From assembly GCA_023052935.1 (NCBI GenBank), contig CM041295.1, positions 15,748,880-15,812,879 on the forward strand: 64,000 nucleotides of DNA, given 5' to 3'. Made by a program: the position numbers and the translations under genes. Below are positions 54,431 to 64,000 of the stretch, one piece after another (within the stretch, counting starts at the first letter, position 1; every line of letters begins with the position of its first letter). This DNA comes from Piezodorus guildinii. Its lineage: Eukaryota > Arthropoda > Insecta > Hemiptera > Pentatomidae. A model generated the notes under the pieces. It did not search any database and had not been told where the DNA came from. It saw nothing but the letters and a program-made list of their open reading frames with translations.

Positions 54431-55092
54431 ACTAACACATAATAAACAAAAGTTCATATTAACGAATCATCTCAACCTTATTTATTAAAAAGACATCAAA
54501 GGTAAAAGATTTATTATTTATTTACTACATTAAGACTGACTGTACAAGGTTTATCGTGTTTAATACTAAATGACAGGTTTTAATCACTTAATAAACAAAT
54601 GAACGATAAGCAATGATAGTAGTTGCTCATCTGTTTGTCTAGTTCTGTGTGTTTTAGTGTACATCGCTGTATTCATCACTATTTGTCCAGTTCTGGTGTT
54701 TCAGAGTGAGTGAACACTGTGACTCAGTTCAATTTATGATTATCATGGGAGACACCATAAATTAATTCACTTTTGCGGTCCTTCGCTAGAAAATTGTCTG
54801 TTCTGCAAAAGTGGATAAATTAAATTAATAAATAAATACATAAAAATAAATAACTACAGCGATGATACACTAAAGCTCACAAAACTAGACAAACAGATGA
54901 GCAACTACTGTCATTGCTTATCGTTCATTTGTTTATCAACTAATTTAAACCTGTTATTTAGTATTAAAAACGATAAACCTTGTACATTCAGTCTTAATGT
55001 AGTAAATAAATAATAAACGTTTAACCTTTGATGTCTGCTTAATAAATAAGGTTGAGATGATTTGTTAATACTTTTGTTTATTATGTGTTAGT
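54431..55092. repeat. Large imperfect inverted repeat (fold-back element)
   Basis: Arms of about 240 bp (54431 to about 54670, and about 54856 to 55092) surround a spacer of about 185 bases. The arms begin ACTAACACATAATAAAC and share CCTTATTTATTAA, AGACATCAAAGGT, GACTGAATGTAC-like and AACGATAAGCAATGA blocks with a few percent mismatches and small indels. The spacer has no coding frame. It lies in the intron after 54245 and next to a family A remnant (55093-55185). Confidence 0.75.
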
Positions 55093-55185
55093 ATTTCCAA
55101 CCAAACTGAATGTAATTCTTTGAAATATTTTCAAATCTATTTCATATTTCTTAAATTGATTTTATCAACCGAGGTAACAGGTGAT
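55093..55185 (-). repeat. Family A remnant
   Basis: AACCAAACTGAATGTAATTC, CATATTTCTTAAATTGATTT, then ATCAACCGAGGTAAC match the start-side part of family A (compare 11270-11350). Confidence 0.5.
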
Positions 55186-55449
55186 GGGTGGAAAAAAGAA
55201 ACAGAGGAGGTGTTTTCACTGCTGTTTATATTGTTATGGATAAGTGACTTTATCTTGAGCTCATAATGAGAAATTTGGTCCAGGAAAATTCAATATCTGA
55301 TCAAATCCAAAATGATAAACTGATGGGAAATTCCGCCGAAATAATTCTTTGGCTATAATATTCCCTATCAAAGTTATGTCTCTCCAAACCCAAAGTTGCA
55401 TCTCTACGATAAACTTAAGCCAATATGTTTTTTTTTAGATCAATATTTT

Positions 55450-56115
55450 TATTTTTCAAGATTTTACAAGTGGACACAAGCCGTGGACTTAATACATGTC
55501 GTGGTATTGCACCAATTACATGTTACTCTTTGGTGGTATTTTCAAGCAGGTTAGAGAAAAATTGTGCCAGCGAGTACGTATAGTTTGTATCTACGGGAGT
55601 TGTAAATCCGATAACACAATTGTGATTCCCGTGTAACGAGCATAATTATTTACCATTCTCATTTATTTGTTTTGGACCACTTCCATTTTCCGGTAATTGG
55701 AATCGCATGTGTAACTCCACACTGGGGCAAAATATGTCAATATGGACGGATGACAGTTTTGTTTAGAATAAGTTTGTTTTTTGGCGATTGTTTGAATTCC
55801 TATTGAAGTATGGTGTCATTTTTTTAATAATATTTTTGGATTTATTACATTTGTTATGTAAATGTTTTGTGAAAGTCGAGGATTTGTCCATTTCCAGTCC
55901 TAAATAATTTATAGACTGGGCCCAGGAGATTATGGGAAAATTATCGTCTGAGTTTTCTGGATATTAATTTTAATCTTTCATTTTGAAAAAAAGAGGATGA
56001 ATTTTTTAAGGAGTGCCTGTAACCTATTGTATTGTTCCTATATGAAGATGTAGAAATAGCCGCGTCATTGACGAACAGGAAACATTCTACTGATGGGTGT
56101 GAGGGAAGGTCTGGG
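55450..56115 (-). mobile_element. LINE C-terminal fragment, decayed
   Basis: The minus strand contains a broken frame with YFAPVWSYTCDSNYRKMEVV then QNK, the 'L-Y--PVW---------LQ-VQNK' block after LINE reverse transcriptases. Upstream codons are scrambled. The clade is not assignable. Confidence 0.4.
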
Positions 56116-56570
56116 AGGAAGTCCAGTTGTTATGTAAGTTATGGATTGAAGACTTGGTATTATAAGCCGATATGATATCTTAAGACTGGGTAATTAATTG
56201 TCTTCTTGCTCACAGACTTTAAATTGTTGTGGCGTGGGTTTGTTAGCAACAACAAAAAGTAGATTGCGTGTTCTGAACTAGCTGATTCATTCAGGTGTCA
56301 GCGAATATTAATCTTCGTATAAGTAGCTGTGAAGGTAGTTATTTCATTTCTCCAGTCAGTTGCTAAACTAAAGAGATAGCTATTATTTATCTGTTTCCGG
56401 ATTAAATGTCCACCAATTCTATGTCAAATATGACTATCAGTAGTTCTAATGAATATTTATTAAAAAATCCTTAAAATGATTATAAGAAAACTTCATTGTT
56501 AATTAGATAACCAGCAATAGTACAGTCATATTTCACCGCAATATAATCAACACATTAAAAAAAAAAAAAA
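56116..56570. other. No recognised gene
   Basis: Nothing recognised apart from a poly(A) run at about 56556-56570. Confidence 0.3.
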
Positions 56571-56574
56571 ATAT

Positions 56575-57020
56575 AAATCTATTATTCTTCCGATGGTTCT
56601 TTACGAATGTGAAACGTGGCCGCTTACTTTGAACAAAGGCCTAGGGTTTTCGAAAATAAGGTGCTGCGTAAAATATTTGGTCCGAAGAGAGATGAGACCA
56701 CTGGGGAGTTCAGAAGGTTGCACAGCGCGAAATTGCGGAACTTGTATCCTGTGAATATTATTGAGTTGACAGCGTTGCGGAGACTCAAAAGTCGAGAAAG
56801 TTGTTGGGCTCGATGAGGAGCGGATTCCGAGAAAGTTAGTATTCGCTGATCCGACTGGTAGACGTCCGAAAGGTAGTCCGATGCGTCGATGGGAGGATTG
56901 CGCTAAGGCTGATCTCGCGGGCTTGGGCTTGAACGGTGAACATTGGATGAGTCTTTGTAGACAGAATTTGGTGGTATCGGCATCGAACCTTCCGGTTCGT
57001 TAAGCCTATTATTATTATTA
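56575..57020 (+). mobile_element. RTE LINE 3' end
   Basis: Reads VFENKVLRKIFGPKRDETTG, EFRRLHSAKLRNLYPVNIIE and, after a frameshift, RKLVFADPTGRRPKGSPMRR then WEDCAKADLAGLGLNGEHWM. It ends GGTTCGTTAAGCC and (TATTAT)n. Closely related to 60602-62228. It keeps a Tyr codon where that copy has a stop. Confidence 0.85.
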
Positions 57021-58415
57021 TTTATATAAAAAAAAGCCTATTTTAATATTAAATAAATGGAATAAAAAGGAGGGAAGATTCCAACCAACAAAGCCATCAA
57101 TAACAATCTTCCAGGTTAAAAAAAAAATCTCATGAAATTACTACAGTGTTGCCAACGAATAGACCACCCTATTATTATTATTATTATCCCCCTCCCCCCC
57201 CCTCCTCGATTATTATTTATCACCCCTTACCCTCCTCCTCCCGGTTCAAAATTTGAACCGAATATTATATTAAGTGATTTGGACGAATTATTAATCTGTT
57301 ACACAAGAAACAAAATCAAGTAAAAATGGCTATTATACCTTGACTTAATGTCTCTGAATGGCGTGTTGCTTAGACTTGTTGCAAGCTTTACCAAAGTGTT
57401 TCCTGTGTGGCTGCAATCAAATGCACCAATAAACAATTTGCTATAAGACCTTTGTATGATTCGTACTTTTTACTGTACTGGGAAGATAAGTCCGATTGTT
57501 TACTTCATTGAAAATATTGTTCCTCACCAGCTGAAATCTTAAAATATTGAGAAGCGATCTACGCTTTTTGCTGAGAGTGTGAATCAGCTGTATAAGACTA
57601 TACTGAAAAAAAAACCTTGAGATACAACTAAAAGTTTATAAAACCAATCTTTTAACATTATTTCAATAAGTTGTATATTAGGTAGTGTTTTTCTCGGAGT
57701 CCATTCTGTATAAGCTAGAAATTCTGATCTCAAAAAAATCTATCAGATCCTTAAAGCTGATTAAACTTAATCGAATTATTTTCACTGAATTCTTCTTTAT
57801 TTTCCCTTTTTCCACGTGAGATGTGCAGTTTCTGGTCTGTATTAATTACGGAGTATAAATAGGAATGCACCGATTGCCAAGAATTCACTAACTGGCCTTG
57901 ATAATAATTTTCTTCGTCGAATATTGTGTTCTGTTAGCAAGTTTCTTAACTTCAGTCGACCATTATGTTATTTTATGTCTAATAGGCAAATTTTGTTTCC
58001 CTCTCTCTCTGTTTTAAATATATATATAAAATAATGACCCGCCCCTTTATGTTTAAAAAAGCACAATGACTGATTAAGAACTAATTGCTTTCGCATATTT
58101 GGTTCATCATAACAAAAATTGCACCGAGCAAGAAATTTTTATGTCTATATTATAAGGTCTATTTATTCTTACATTTAATCATCGAAAACAAATGAGAAAT
58201 ATATATCCGTAAATAAATGACCAGTGGTTAAGTTTATTGGTTTGATATTTAAAAATGAACTATAGATCAACACCTGTCCACGGCTTACAGATTTAAAAGC
58301 TTTGGTGATTGTATATGTCATTGTCTAAGTTTTGTCAGTACTGCCAGTTATCATGGAATGTAGTTATGTACAATGTTTACTGATGACTTTACATTAAAGA
58401 AAATGAAGCCAGAAA
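57021..58415. other. No recognised gene
   Basis: A pyrimidine-rich patch (CCCCCTCCCCCCCCCTCCTC, about 57187-57206) lies in a TTA-rich context. The rest is AT-rich with only short frames. No downstream exon of the KIAA1549-like gene was identified. Confidence 0.35.
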
Positions 58416-58416
58416 G

Positions 58417-58417
<1 letters not shown>

Positions 58418-58497
<80 letters not shown>
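58418..58497. repeat. (TA)n microsatellite, about 39 units
   Basis: Uninterrupted alternating TA, one of the longest in the window. Confidence 0.95.
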
Positions 58498-58500
<3 letters not shown>

Positions 58501-58804
58501 TCCATGCATTAGGGCACGCAGGATTTTCGTTAGAGGATAGGGCAAGATGTAATATTTTAAGAATCTTGCTCCTTCCAATGGTATATTATACGTCTATACT
58601 ACTTTTATCTTTTAGGAATCATTCATTAACACTTTGATTAAGAAAATTTTCCATTTAAAGATAAACGTAATTGCAATGTGTTCTACCAATAAACTTTCAG
58701 GAAAGAATGCTCTTAATATAAAAGAAACAAGTATCAAAATCCGCGTGGTTTAAAAGGAGTTAGCGTAAACCAAGTATCGGGATATAAAATATGTATGTGT
58801 GTGT

Positions 58805-58806
<2 letters not shown>

Positions 58807-58881
<75 letters not shown>
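58807..58881. repeat. (TA)n microsatellite, about 36 units
   Basis: Uninterrupted alternating TA preceded by a TATGTGTGTGTC transition. Confidence 0.95.
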
Positions 58882-58888
<7 letters not shown>

Positions 58889-59052
58889 CACCAGCTGAGT
58901 TTGAGCTAGGTGGTGTTGCTACGCTATTGACAAAACTGTTGTCAAGGGTTAGTATTAGCTTGTATCCAAGACCATCCTGATACAGGCATCACATGTCATA
59001 ACGTCTAAATAAATTTTGAACAGGTAATCCATTTGTAAATTTGTTAATATAT

Positions 59053-59447
59053 ATAAAGATTTAATCATATCAATATATTCTAAACAAGGAAGAGCTCATT
59101 TAATTATTAAGGTTGATTTTGGGCTGAATAATTCTTCCATTAATACTCATTCTTTTATTTCATGACGTTTCGGGATATTCTCCCATCTCCAGAAGTCTCG
59201 TTATATATTCAGAAATCTCAACATTTTCAATGCAAGAGTATTGCTCAGATCTGATGTATTTAGATATTGACTTTGTTTTACTTTTTTACCTGGCTCAATG
59301 TGTGATTAGTGAAAATGTTGATATTACTGAATATATAACGAGACTTCTGAAGATGGAAGAATATCCCGAAACGTCATGAAATAAAAGAATGAGTATTAAT
59401 GGAAGAATTATTCAGCCCAAAATCAACCTTAATAATAAAGATTTAAT
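59053..59447. mobile_element. Palindromic mobile element 2, with 13-bp target duplication
   Basis: ATAAAGATTTAAT flanks the element at 59053-59065 and 59435-59447. A 37-nt leader (59066-59102) precedes an inverted repeat of 126-bp arms (59103-59228 and 59311-59436, overlapping the duplication by two bases) around an 82-nt spacer. The arms differ at a handful of positions. Each arm has a hammerhead-like core: CTGAAGA, one base, a 4-bp stem around GAATA, and GAAAC (59347-59372 on plus). The sequence then runs ACGTCATGAAATAAAAG to CAACCTTAAT. A paralogous site without the insert occurs at 63453-63537. No protein is encoded. Confidence 0.82.
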
Positions 59448-60317
59448 AAAATTTTATTTATATTAGAAAGTAAACCTTTTAGATTTTTGGCCTATTTTTA
59501 AGTTTAAAAAATAAATATATAAAGTTTAGTAATCAGTTAATAGTTTTGTTAATTTTTTAGCCATTTAGATTTTAAAATTTTATTTTGTATGTTGTTTAAC
59601 TATCTTTAAGGTATATAACTATTAAAATTAAAATTATCTAAAAAGTTAACAATTAATTACAGAAATATTTCCTAACCTTACAGTGTTTAACTTATATAGA
59701 TGAATGTTTATTTTTTTTCTCGTCAGAAAAGCAGAAATATTTTTTTTTAGAACTTAAAAATGTGTCAGAACATTTCTTTTTCATGTTTGACCGCATAATA
59801 ATTTCTTCATCTCTTTTTACGCGCTAAGAAACCAAATTTGAACAAAACGTGAAATCGCCTGTTTTTCCTATATATTCCTCGAACGCATTTTATCAGTAAA
59901 TGGTAAATGAAATAAGCATTGTGAGATTGTGTAATAAAACGTCATTGGTATAAAGGTAAAAAATATAACAATGATATTTCCAGTCGTTAATAATAATGAT
60001 TATGCAATTATAGTCTTTAAAAGCTTCCAGGTAAAGTTTGTTGAGTGCAATATTGTAAAATATTAAGATAAAGCCTTCAGTTTACAAGTAATTAGAAATT
60101 TACAAAAGTAAAGCCTGTATCATCTAGGAGGTGGTCAAAAGATAAGCCAGTCCGCTTTTTATCCTTTGATCAGACAAAAACAAAATCGCTTGCTTAGTTT
60201 TTGGAGACTTCAATTAATATCAATGATCGACATTTATAATAGTTTAGTCTGTTTTTTAGAATTTATTCTATTCCATATTATTAATTATCTTTAATTTTTT
60301 ACTTTTACTTAGCTAGA
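59448..60317. other. No recognised gene
   Basis: The first 40 bases are repeated at 63492-63537. The rest is AT-rich without recognisable features. Confidence 0.35.
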
Positions 60318-60485
60318 TATAAAATGTATTGTAAGGAAAAGTATTGCGATCACGAAACTTTTCGAGTTCTAGTTTCCAACGGAAAGGGTCCCTTGAGTCC
60401 AAATAATCAAGTCCCGAAAAAAGTTCTGTGTGGTAAGTCTTGCACGAAAAAGTCGTACGAAACTTAAATTTCATCTTTAAGACAA
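60318..60485 (-). repeat. Family A right-end fragment
   Basis: TATTGTAAGGAAAAGTATTG, GCGATCACGAAACTTTTCGA, GGGTCCCTTGAGTCCAAATA, then TTAAATTTCATCTTTAAGAC. Truncated. Confidence 0.65.
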
Positions 60486-60587
60486 CACTCCACCCCACTC
60501 TAACCAACTGGTTTCAATCCTTGTGTTTCAGCCTCAACATTATATATATTTATTTTTGTTTTTGTTTTTTTTTACCTGTATATTTTG

Positions 60588-62242
60588 TTTATAATTTAAA
60601 ATAATAATAATAGGCTTAGCGAACCCGAAGGTTCGATGCCGATACCACCAAATTCCGCCTACACAGACTCGTCCAATGTTCACCATTCAAGCCCAAGCTC
60701 CCGAGATCAGCCTTAACGCAATCCTTCCATCTCCGCTTCGGCCTACCTTTCGGACGCCTACCAGTCGGATCAGCAAATACCAACTTTCTCGGAATCCGCT
60801 CGTCATCGAGCCCAATAACTTTACTCGCCCATTTGAGTCTCCGCGATGCAATCAGCTCAATTATATTCACAGGTTACAAGTTCCGCAAATCCGCGTTGTG
60901 CAACCTTCTAAACTCCCCAGTGGCCTCATCTCTCTTTGTACCAAATATTTTACGCAATACCTTATTTTCGAAAACCTTAAGCCGTTGTTCATCCTTTAAA
61001 GTAAGCGGCCACGTTTCACATCCGTAAAGAACCGTTGGAAGAATAATAGTTTTATAAATTCTAATCTTTAAGTTTTTAGATAGAAGCCGCGAACTAAGTA
61101 ACTTAGCAACTGAATAATAACACGCATTTCCCACCTTTAACCGGGACTTTATTTCTTCCTGGATTTCATTTTTTCTAGTTATAATTGAACCTAAATACTT
61201 GAACTTCTCTACGTGTTCAAAAGTATGACCTGATACATCGATATCACCAAGATCGACACCGTTTCTGCTACTAATCATATACTTCGTTTTATCGGTATTT
61301 AATTCGAGTCCTATTTCTTTACCGGTTTTTATTAACACACTTGTATTTAGTTGTATGGTTTCCGTGTCTTCACCAAGCAGTACCAGATCATCGGCATACC
61401 CTAAAACCGGAATCTTGTCACCCATATTTAAGCCTTTCTCGGTACACATCACCTTTTCTATGACATATTCTAAAGCTATATTAAATAACACAGGTGAAAG
61501 GGAGTCACCCTGTTTCAAACCCGATCGCACCTCAAATCTCTCGGAGTAATTATGACCGATTCTAACTTTATGGAATGTTTCCGACAAACACATTTCTACT
61601 AGGTTTACTAACTTTCTAGGTATTCCCTGTTCAATCATGATGTTATATAGCTTCTGACGGTCTATTGAATCATAAGCCTTTTTAAAATCGATATAAAGTT
61701 GATGGACTACACCGTTGTATTCCAATTTTTTCTCCAATATTTGACGTAAGGAAAATATTTGGTCAATAGTCGAGCGATTCCGCCTAAAACCACATTGGTA
61801 ATCTCCGATAATTTCCTCAGCGTATTCCGTGATTCGACTAGTTAGAATTGACGAGAATATTTTATAGCATACTGGAAGAAGAGAGATCCCACGATAGTTG
61901 TTACAATCCGACCTCGGTCCTTTTTTGTAAATCGGAATAAGTATTGATTCTTTCCATTCTTCGGGCATTTTTTCAGTTTCCCAGATCTTTTTAATTAAAA
62001 AATGTATTTTGGAAACGCCCGCTTCTCCACACGCCTTGATTAATTCACTCGTGATATTATCATTTCCTGCAGCCTTATAACGTTTTAATTTTCCTATCGC
62101 CATTTCGACTTCCTTTTTACTCGGTGCGTCTATCCATGGTTCAGCGCTCTGATATTCAGAGAGAGGAGATTGATTATTATTTTCCGTATTTAAGATGCCG
62201 TCAAAGTGTTGTTTAAATTTATTTAATATTTATAATTTAAAA
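60588..62242 (-). mobile_element. RTE-type LINE, 5'-truncated, with 14-bp target duplication
   Basis: TTTATAATTTAAAA lies at 60588-60601 and 62229-62242, so the insert is 60602-62228. The 3' end on the minus strand reads GGTTCGCTAAGCC and (TAT)n, the simple-repeat tail style of RTE elements. The endonuclease and 5' end are missing because of truncation on insertion. Related fragments occur at 1-195, 15285, 16355 and 56575. Confidence 0.9.
60616..62226 (-). pseudogene. RTE reverse transcriptase with one nonsense codon
   Basis: The open frame runs from the truncation point (FKQHFDGILNTEN) through the reverse transcriptase: KLKRYKAAGNDNITSELIKA, PIYKKGPRSDCNNYRGISLL, YQCGFRRNRSTIDQIFSLRQ, LYIDFKKAYDSIDRQ, SGLKQGDSLSPVLFNIALEY and catalytic GYADDLVLLG. 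It continues to ILPTVLYGCETWPLTLKDEQ, VLRKIFGTKRDEATGEFRRL and GRRPKGRPKRRWKDC. A TAA at 60874-60876 interrupts the frame where the copy at 56575 has a Tyr codon; the frame then resumes to 60616. All three reverse transcriptase Asp residues are kept. Lacking an endonuclease, it is not autonomous. Confidence 0.9.
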
Positions 62243-62880
62243 ATCAAATTAAATTAAAAATATTTTTTTTTAATGAGGAAAATATATTTTTTGTTAGTTT
62301 ACATGTTATATTTACGTCTTCTAGTATTTATATTCAATAGTGAAGTTAGGGATTAGCCAGATAACAGTGCCCCCTTGCCCTCAAGCCAGTACGATCGCAC
62401 TAGTAAGCTGAGAGCACGCTTCTTTCGTTTGGCATCTTAAAACCATCTTTGATCAGGACTTCGTCTCATCTTTTTTTAAAGATAACCGTCCTTCCAGAGG
62501 ATCACCGTCCTTCCAGAATCGCCTACCCGTCGTGCGGAACCAAAGAATTTATGGACAGATAACTATCCTATATATATTTTCTCTCATTATATTTATTCAT
62601 TTTTTTTTTTTTTACCATTCGTAGTAGTATTAACATACTAACCCAATTTTAGAACTTATTTTTTTATAGTTAGGTTAATAGAAGATTTTTTTTATAAATC
62701 AAATGGTTTTTATATTTTTTTGTAAATTTTCCTCATTTTTTTATTAAAATTTTATTTATTTGTTTTACTTTCAATTTTATCTTTTTATTCAATATTACCC
62801 TTTTTTTTTATTTTAATGATTAAGTACTCAAGACCAGCTCTTTTCGAAACGGGATCGAGTCTACATTCTTTTATTTCGTT
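62243..62880. other. No recognised gene
   Basis: A GC-richer patch at about 62360-62545 repeats CCGTCCTTCCAGA twice within 25 bases. Its identity is unknown. The rest is T-rich. Confidence 0.35.
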
Positions 62881-62883
62881 TTA

Positions 62884-63115
62884 ATGTCACTCATCCCAAC
62901 ACCTTGCTTCCTCTTCAATTCCTCACAATCCTCTGAGGCGTCTGAAAAGAATATGGCCTCGAGACCTTCTAATTTAGACTATCTAGTGGAGTGCTGCCAA
63001 TGGGCATTTTCTCTTAATTTATATTTTTCATGTATTTTGTCTGACAGCTAATTTACTTAAAATTAACTAATACAGTTGTAAATCTCAATAAATAATTTAA
63101 AAAAATAATAATAAT
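62884..63115 (+). mobile_element. Jockey LINE 3' end
   Basis: CTCACAATCCTCTGAGGCGT, CTGAAAAGAATATGGCCTCG, GTGCTGCCAATGGGCATTTT, then ACAGTTGTAAATCTCAATAA. The C-terminal codons PLRRLKRIW are recognisable by comparison with 27595. Confidence 0.75.
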
Positions 63116-63124
63116 AAGAAAAAA

Positions 63125-63440
63125 AAAGACAACTATACGCCCTAGTTGTTACAGCAACTTTTTCTTCAAAATCGGCTGACCGGAAGATCTACTTTATACC
63201 ATGCAGTTTGCATCTTTTTACGATTTCCTCAAAAATGGCTCTAACGATTTTGATTAAACTTGCTGTATCAATGTAAAATTTAAAGGGCTTTAATATCATG
63301 TAGGTTTTATTCTTATTGAAATTGTCTGACTGAGCTTAAACGCCAATACTTTAAATATTCTTTCTTTGAACTGATCTAAATTTTGTAGATTTGAATAAAT
63401 TAACCATATCATCTTGTTAGCATTGATAAAAAATGGGTAA
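63125..63440 (-). repeat. Family A repeat, partial (first unit of the duplication)
   Basis: Family A middle: AAAATCGGCTGACCGGAAGA, TTTATACCATGCAGTTTGCA, TCAAAAATGGCTCTAACG, GGGCTTTAATATCATGTAGG. Confidence 0.75.
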
Positions 63441-63452
63441 ATATATAAGTTG

Positions 63453-63537
63453 AGGTAATCCATTTGTAAATTTGTTAATTTACATAAATAATTAATAAAA
63501 TTTTATTTATATTAGAAAGTAAACCTTTTAGATTTTT
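63453..63537. other. Empty paralogous site of palindromic element 2
   Basis: GGTAATCCATTTGTAAATTT and TGTTAAT (ending 63479) join, through a 12-base stretch, to TTAATAAAATTTTATTTATA and TTAGAAAGTAAACC. The same flanks surround the palindrome at 59033-59482, so this is the uninserted form of that locus. Confidence 0.75.
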
Positions 63538-63636
63538 CATGTATTTTGTCTGACAGGTAATTTACTTAAAATTAACTAATTCAGTTGTAAATCTCAATAA
63601 ATAATTTAATAAATAATAATAATAAGAAAAAAAAAA

Positions 63637-64000
63637 GACAACTATACGCCCTAGTTGTTACAGCAACTTTTTCTTCAAAATCGGCTGACCGGAAGATCTA
63701 CTTTATACCAGGCAGTTTGCATCGTTTTACGATTTTCTCAAAAACGGTTCCAACCATTTTGATTAAATTCGCTGTATCCATGTAAACTTTAATGGAATTT
63801 AATACGATGTAGGTTTCTATCTCATTGAAATAGTCTGACTGAGCTTAACTGCCAATATTTTAAATTTTCTTCCTCTAACGTACCTTTAATTTAATAGATT
63901 CAGAAGAATTACCAATATCATCTTTTTGAGATTGATAAAAAGCGGCTAAATATAAAAGTGGATAACCAACTAAAGGAGAAAAGAGCGGAAATATTTTCTT
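63637..64000 (-). repeat. Family A repeat, partial (second unit, runs off the edge)
   Basis: Same order as 63125-63440 and extends further, to AGCGGCTAAATATAAAAG and AACCAACTAAAGGAGAAAAG. Continues beyond the window. Confidence 0.75.

Larger units (their letters stand above)
63020..64000. repeat. Local direct duplication, about 510-bp spacing
   Basis: 63020-63440 is repeated at 63530-64000 in the same orientation: Jockey tail (TTTTCATGTATTTTGTCTGA), ATAATAATAATAAG, then the family A minus-strand segment AGACAACTATACGCCCTAGT. The copies differ by scattered substitutions and run off the right edge. Confidence 0.8.

Noticed and set aside
57132..58000. Downstream exon of the KIAA1549-like gene
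   Set aside because: No GC-rich segment with splice borders, transmembrane stretch or family resemblance could be found there.
58351..58578. Open frame rich in Tyr-Ile repeats
   Set aside because: It is just the (TA)n array translated. The same applies to frames at 8761-9006, 22892-23182 and 44515-44700.

Overview
The window looks like a piece of a large, AT-rich, transposon-loaded animal genome, most likely an insect or another arthropod. I base this on the repeat mix: Jockey, RTE and R2-like LINEs, a Copia element, mariner, Tc1, hAT and Tigger DNA transposons, Penelope-like sequence and tRNA-derived SINEs. There are also many long (TA)n and (CA)n arrays, and the few coding exons have splice signals. 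I cannot name the species. There are no bacterial-type operons, rRNA genes, functional tRNA genes or CRISPR arrays.

Host coding sequence: I support only one host gene, two consecutive plus-strand exons (52608-52995 and 53989-54245). Both are GC-rich, have AG/GT borders and matching phases, and encode part of a protein resembling the KIAA1549 / UPF0606 membrane-protein family. Neighbouring exons are not visible. Introns are filled with repeats.

Region by region. 1-5 kb: RTE and other LINE pieces, the 3' end of a Penelope-like element, a decayed tandem repeat and a dead Tc1. 5-15 kb: family B repeat, Jockey fragments, a hAT element with perfect 8-bp target duplication, a palindromic mobile element, a LINE ORF1 fragment, an internally deleted Tigger and mariner remains. 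15-31 kb: an LTR-like segment, RTE pieces, a 0.9-kb repeat (family A), a deleted mariner, many LINE tails and SINEs. 32-37.5 kb: a complete young Copia element (32159-36657) inserted in a family A copy. 37-45 kb: Jockey, SINE, family A and B copies, a solo gypsy-type LTR and a small hairpin. 45-52 kb: a nested stack in which a full-length Jockey element (46308-51124, both ORFs open) sits inside an older Jockey fragment, itself inside a family A copy that also carries a SINE and an R2-like fragment. 52-55 kb: the host exons. 55-64 kb: LINE fragments, two long TA arrays, a second palindromic element, a 5'-truncated RTE with a 14-bp target duplication, and a local duplication.

The most unusual signal is a pair of unrelated-sequence but identically built palindromic insertions (9957-10302 and 59053-59447). 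Each has a 12-13 bp target duplication, a 34-37 nt non-palindromic leader, then a long inverted repeat. Each arm carries a hammerhead-ribozyme-like core (CTGANGA, short stem, GAAAC). The same core occurs at the end of the Penelope-like element at 1442-1470. A paralogous empty site for the second insertion lies at 63453-63537. Together these suggest non-autonomous, Penelope-related palindromic retroelements.
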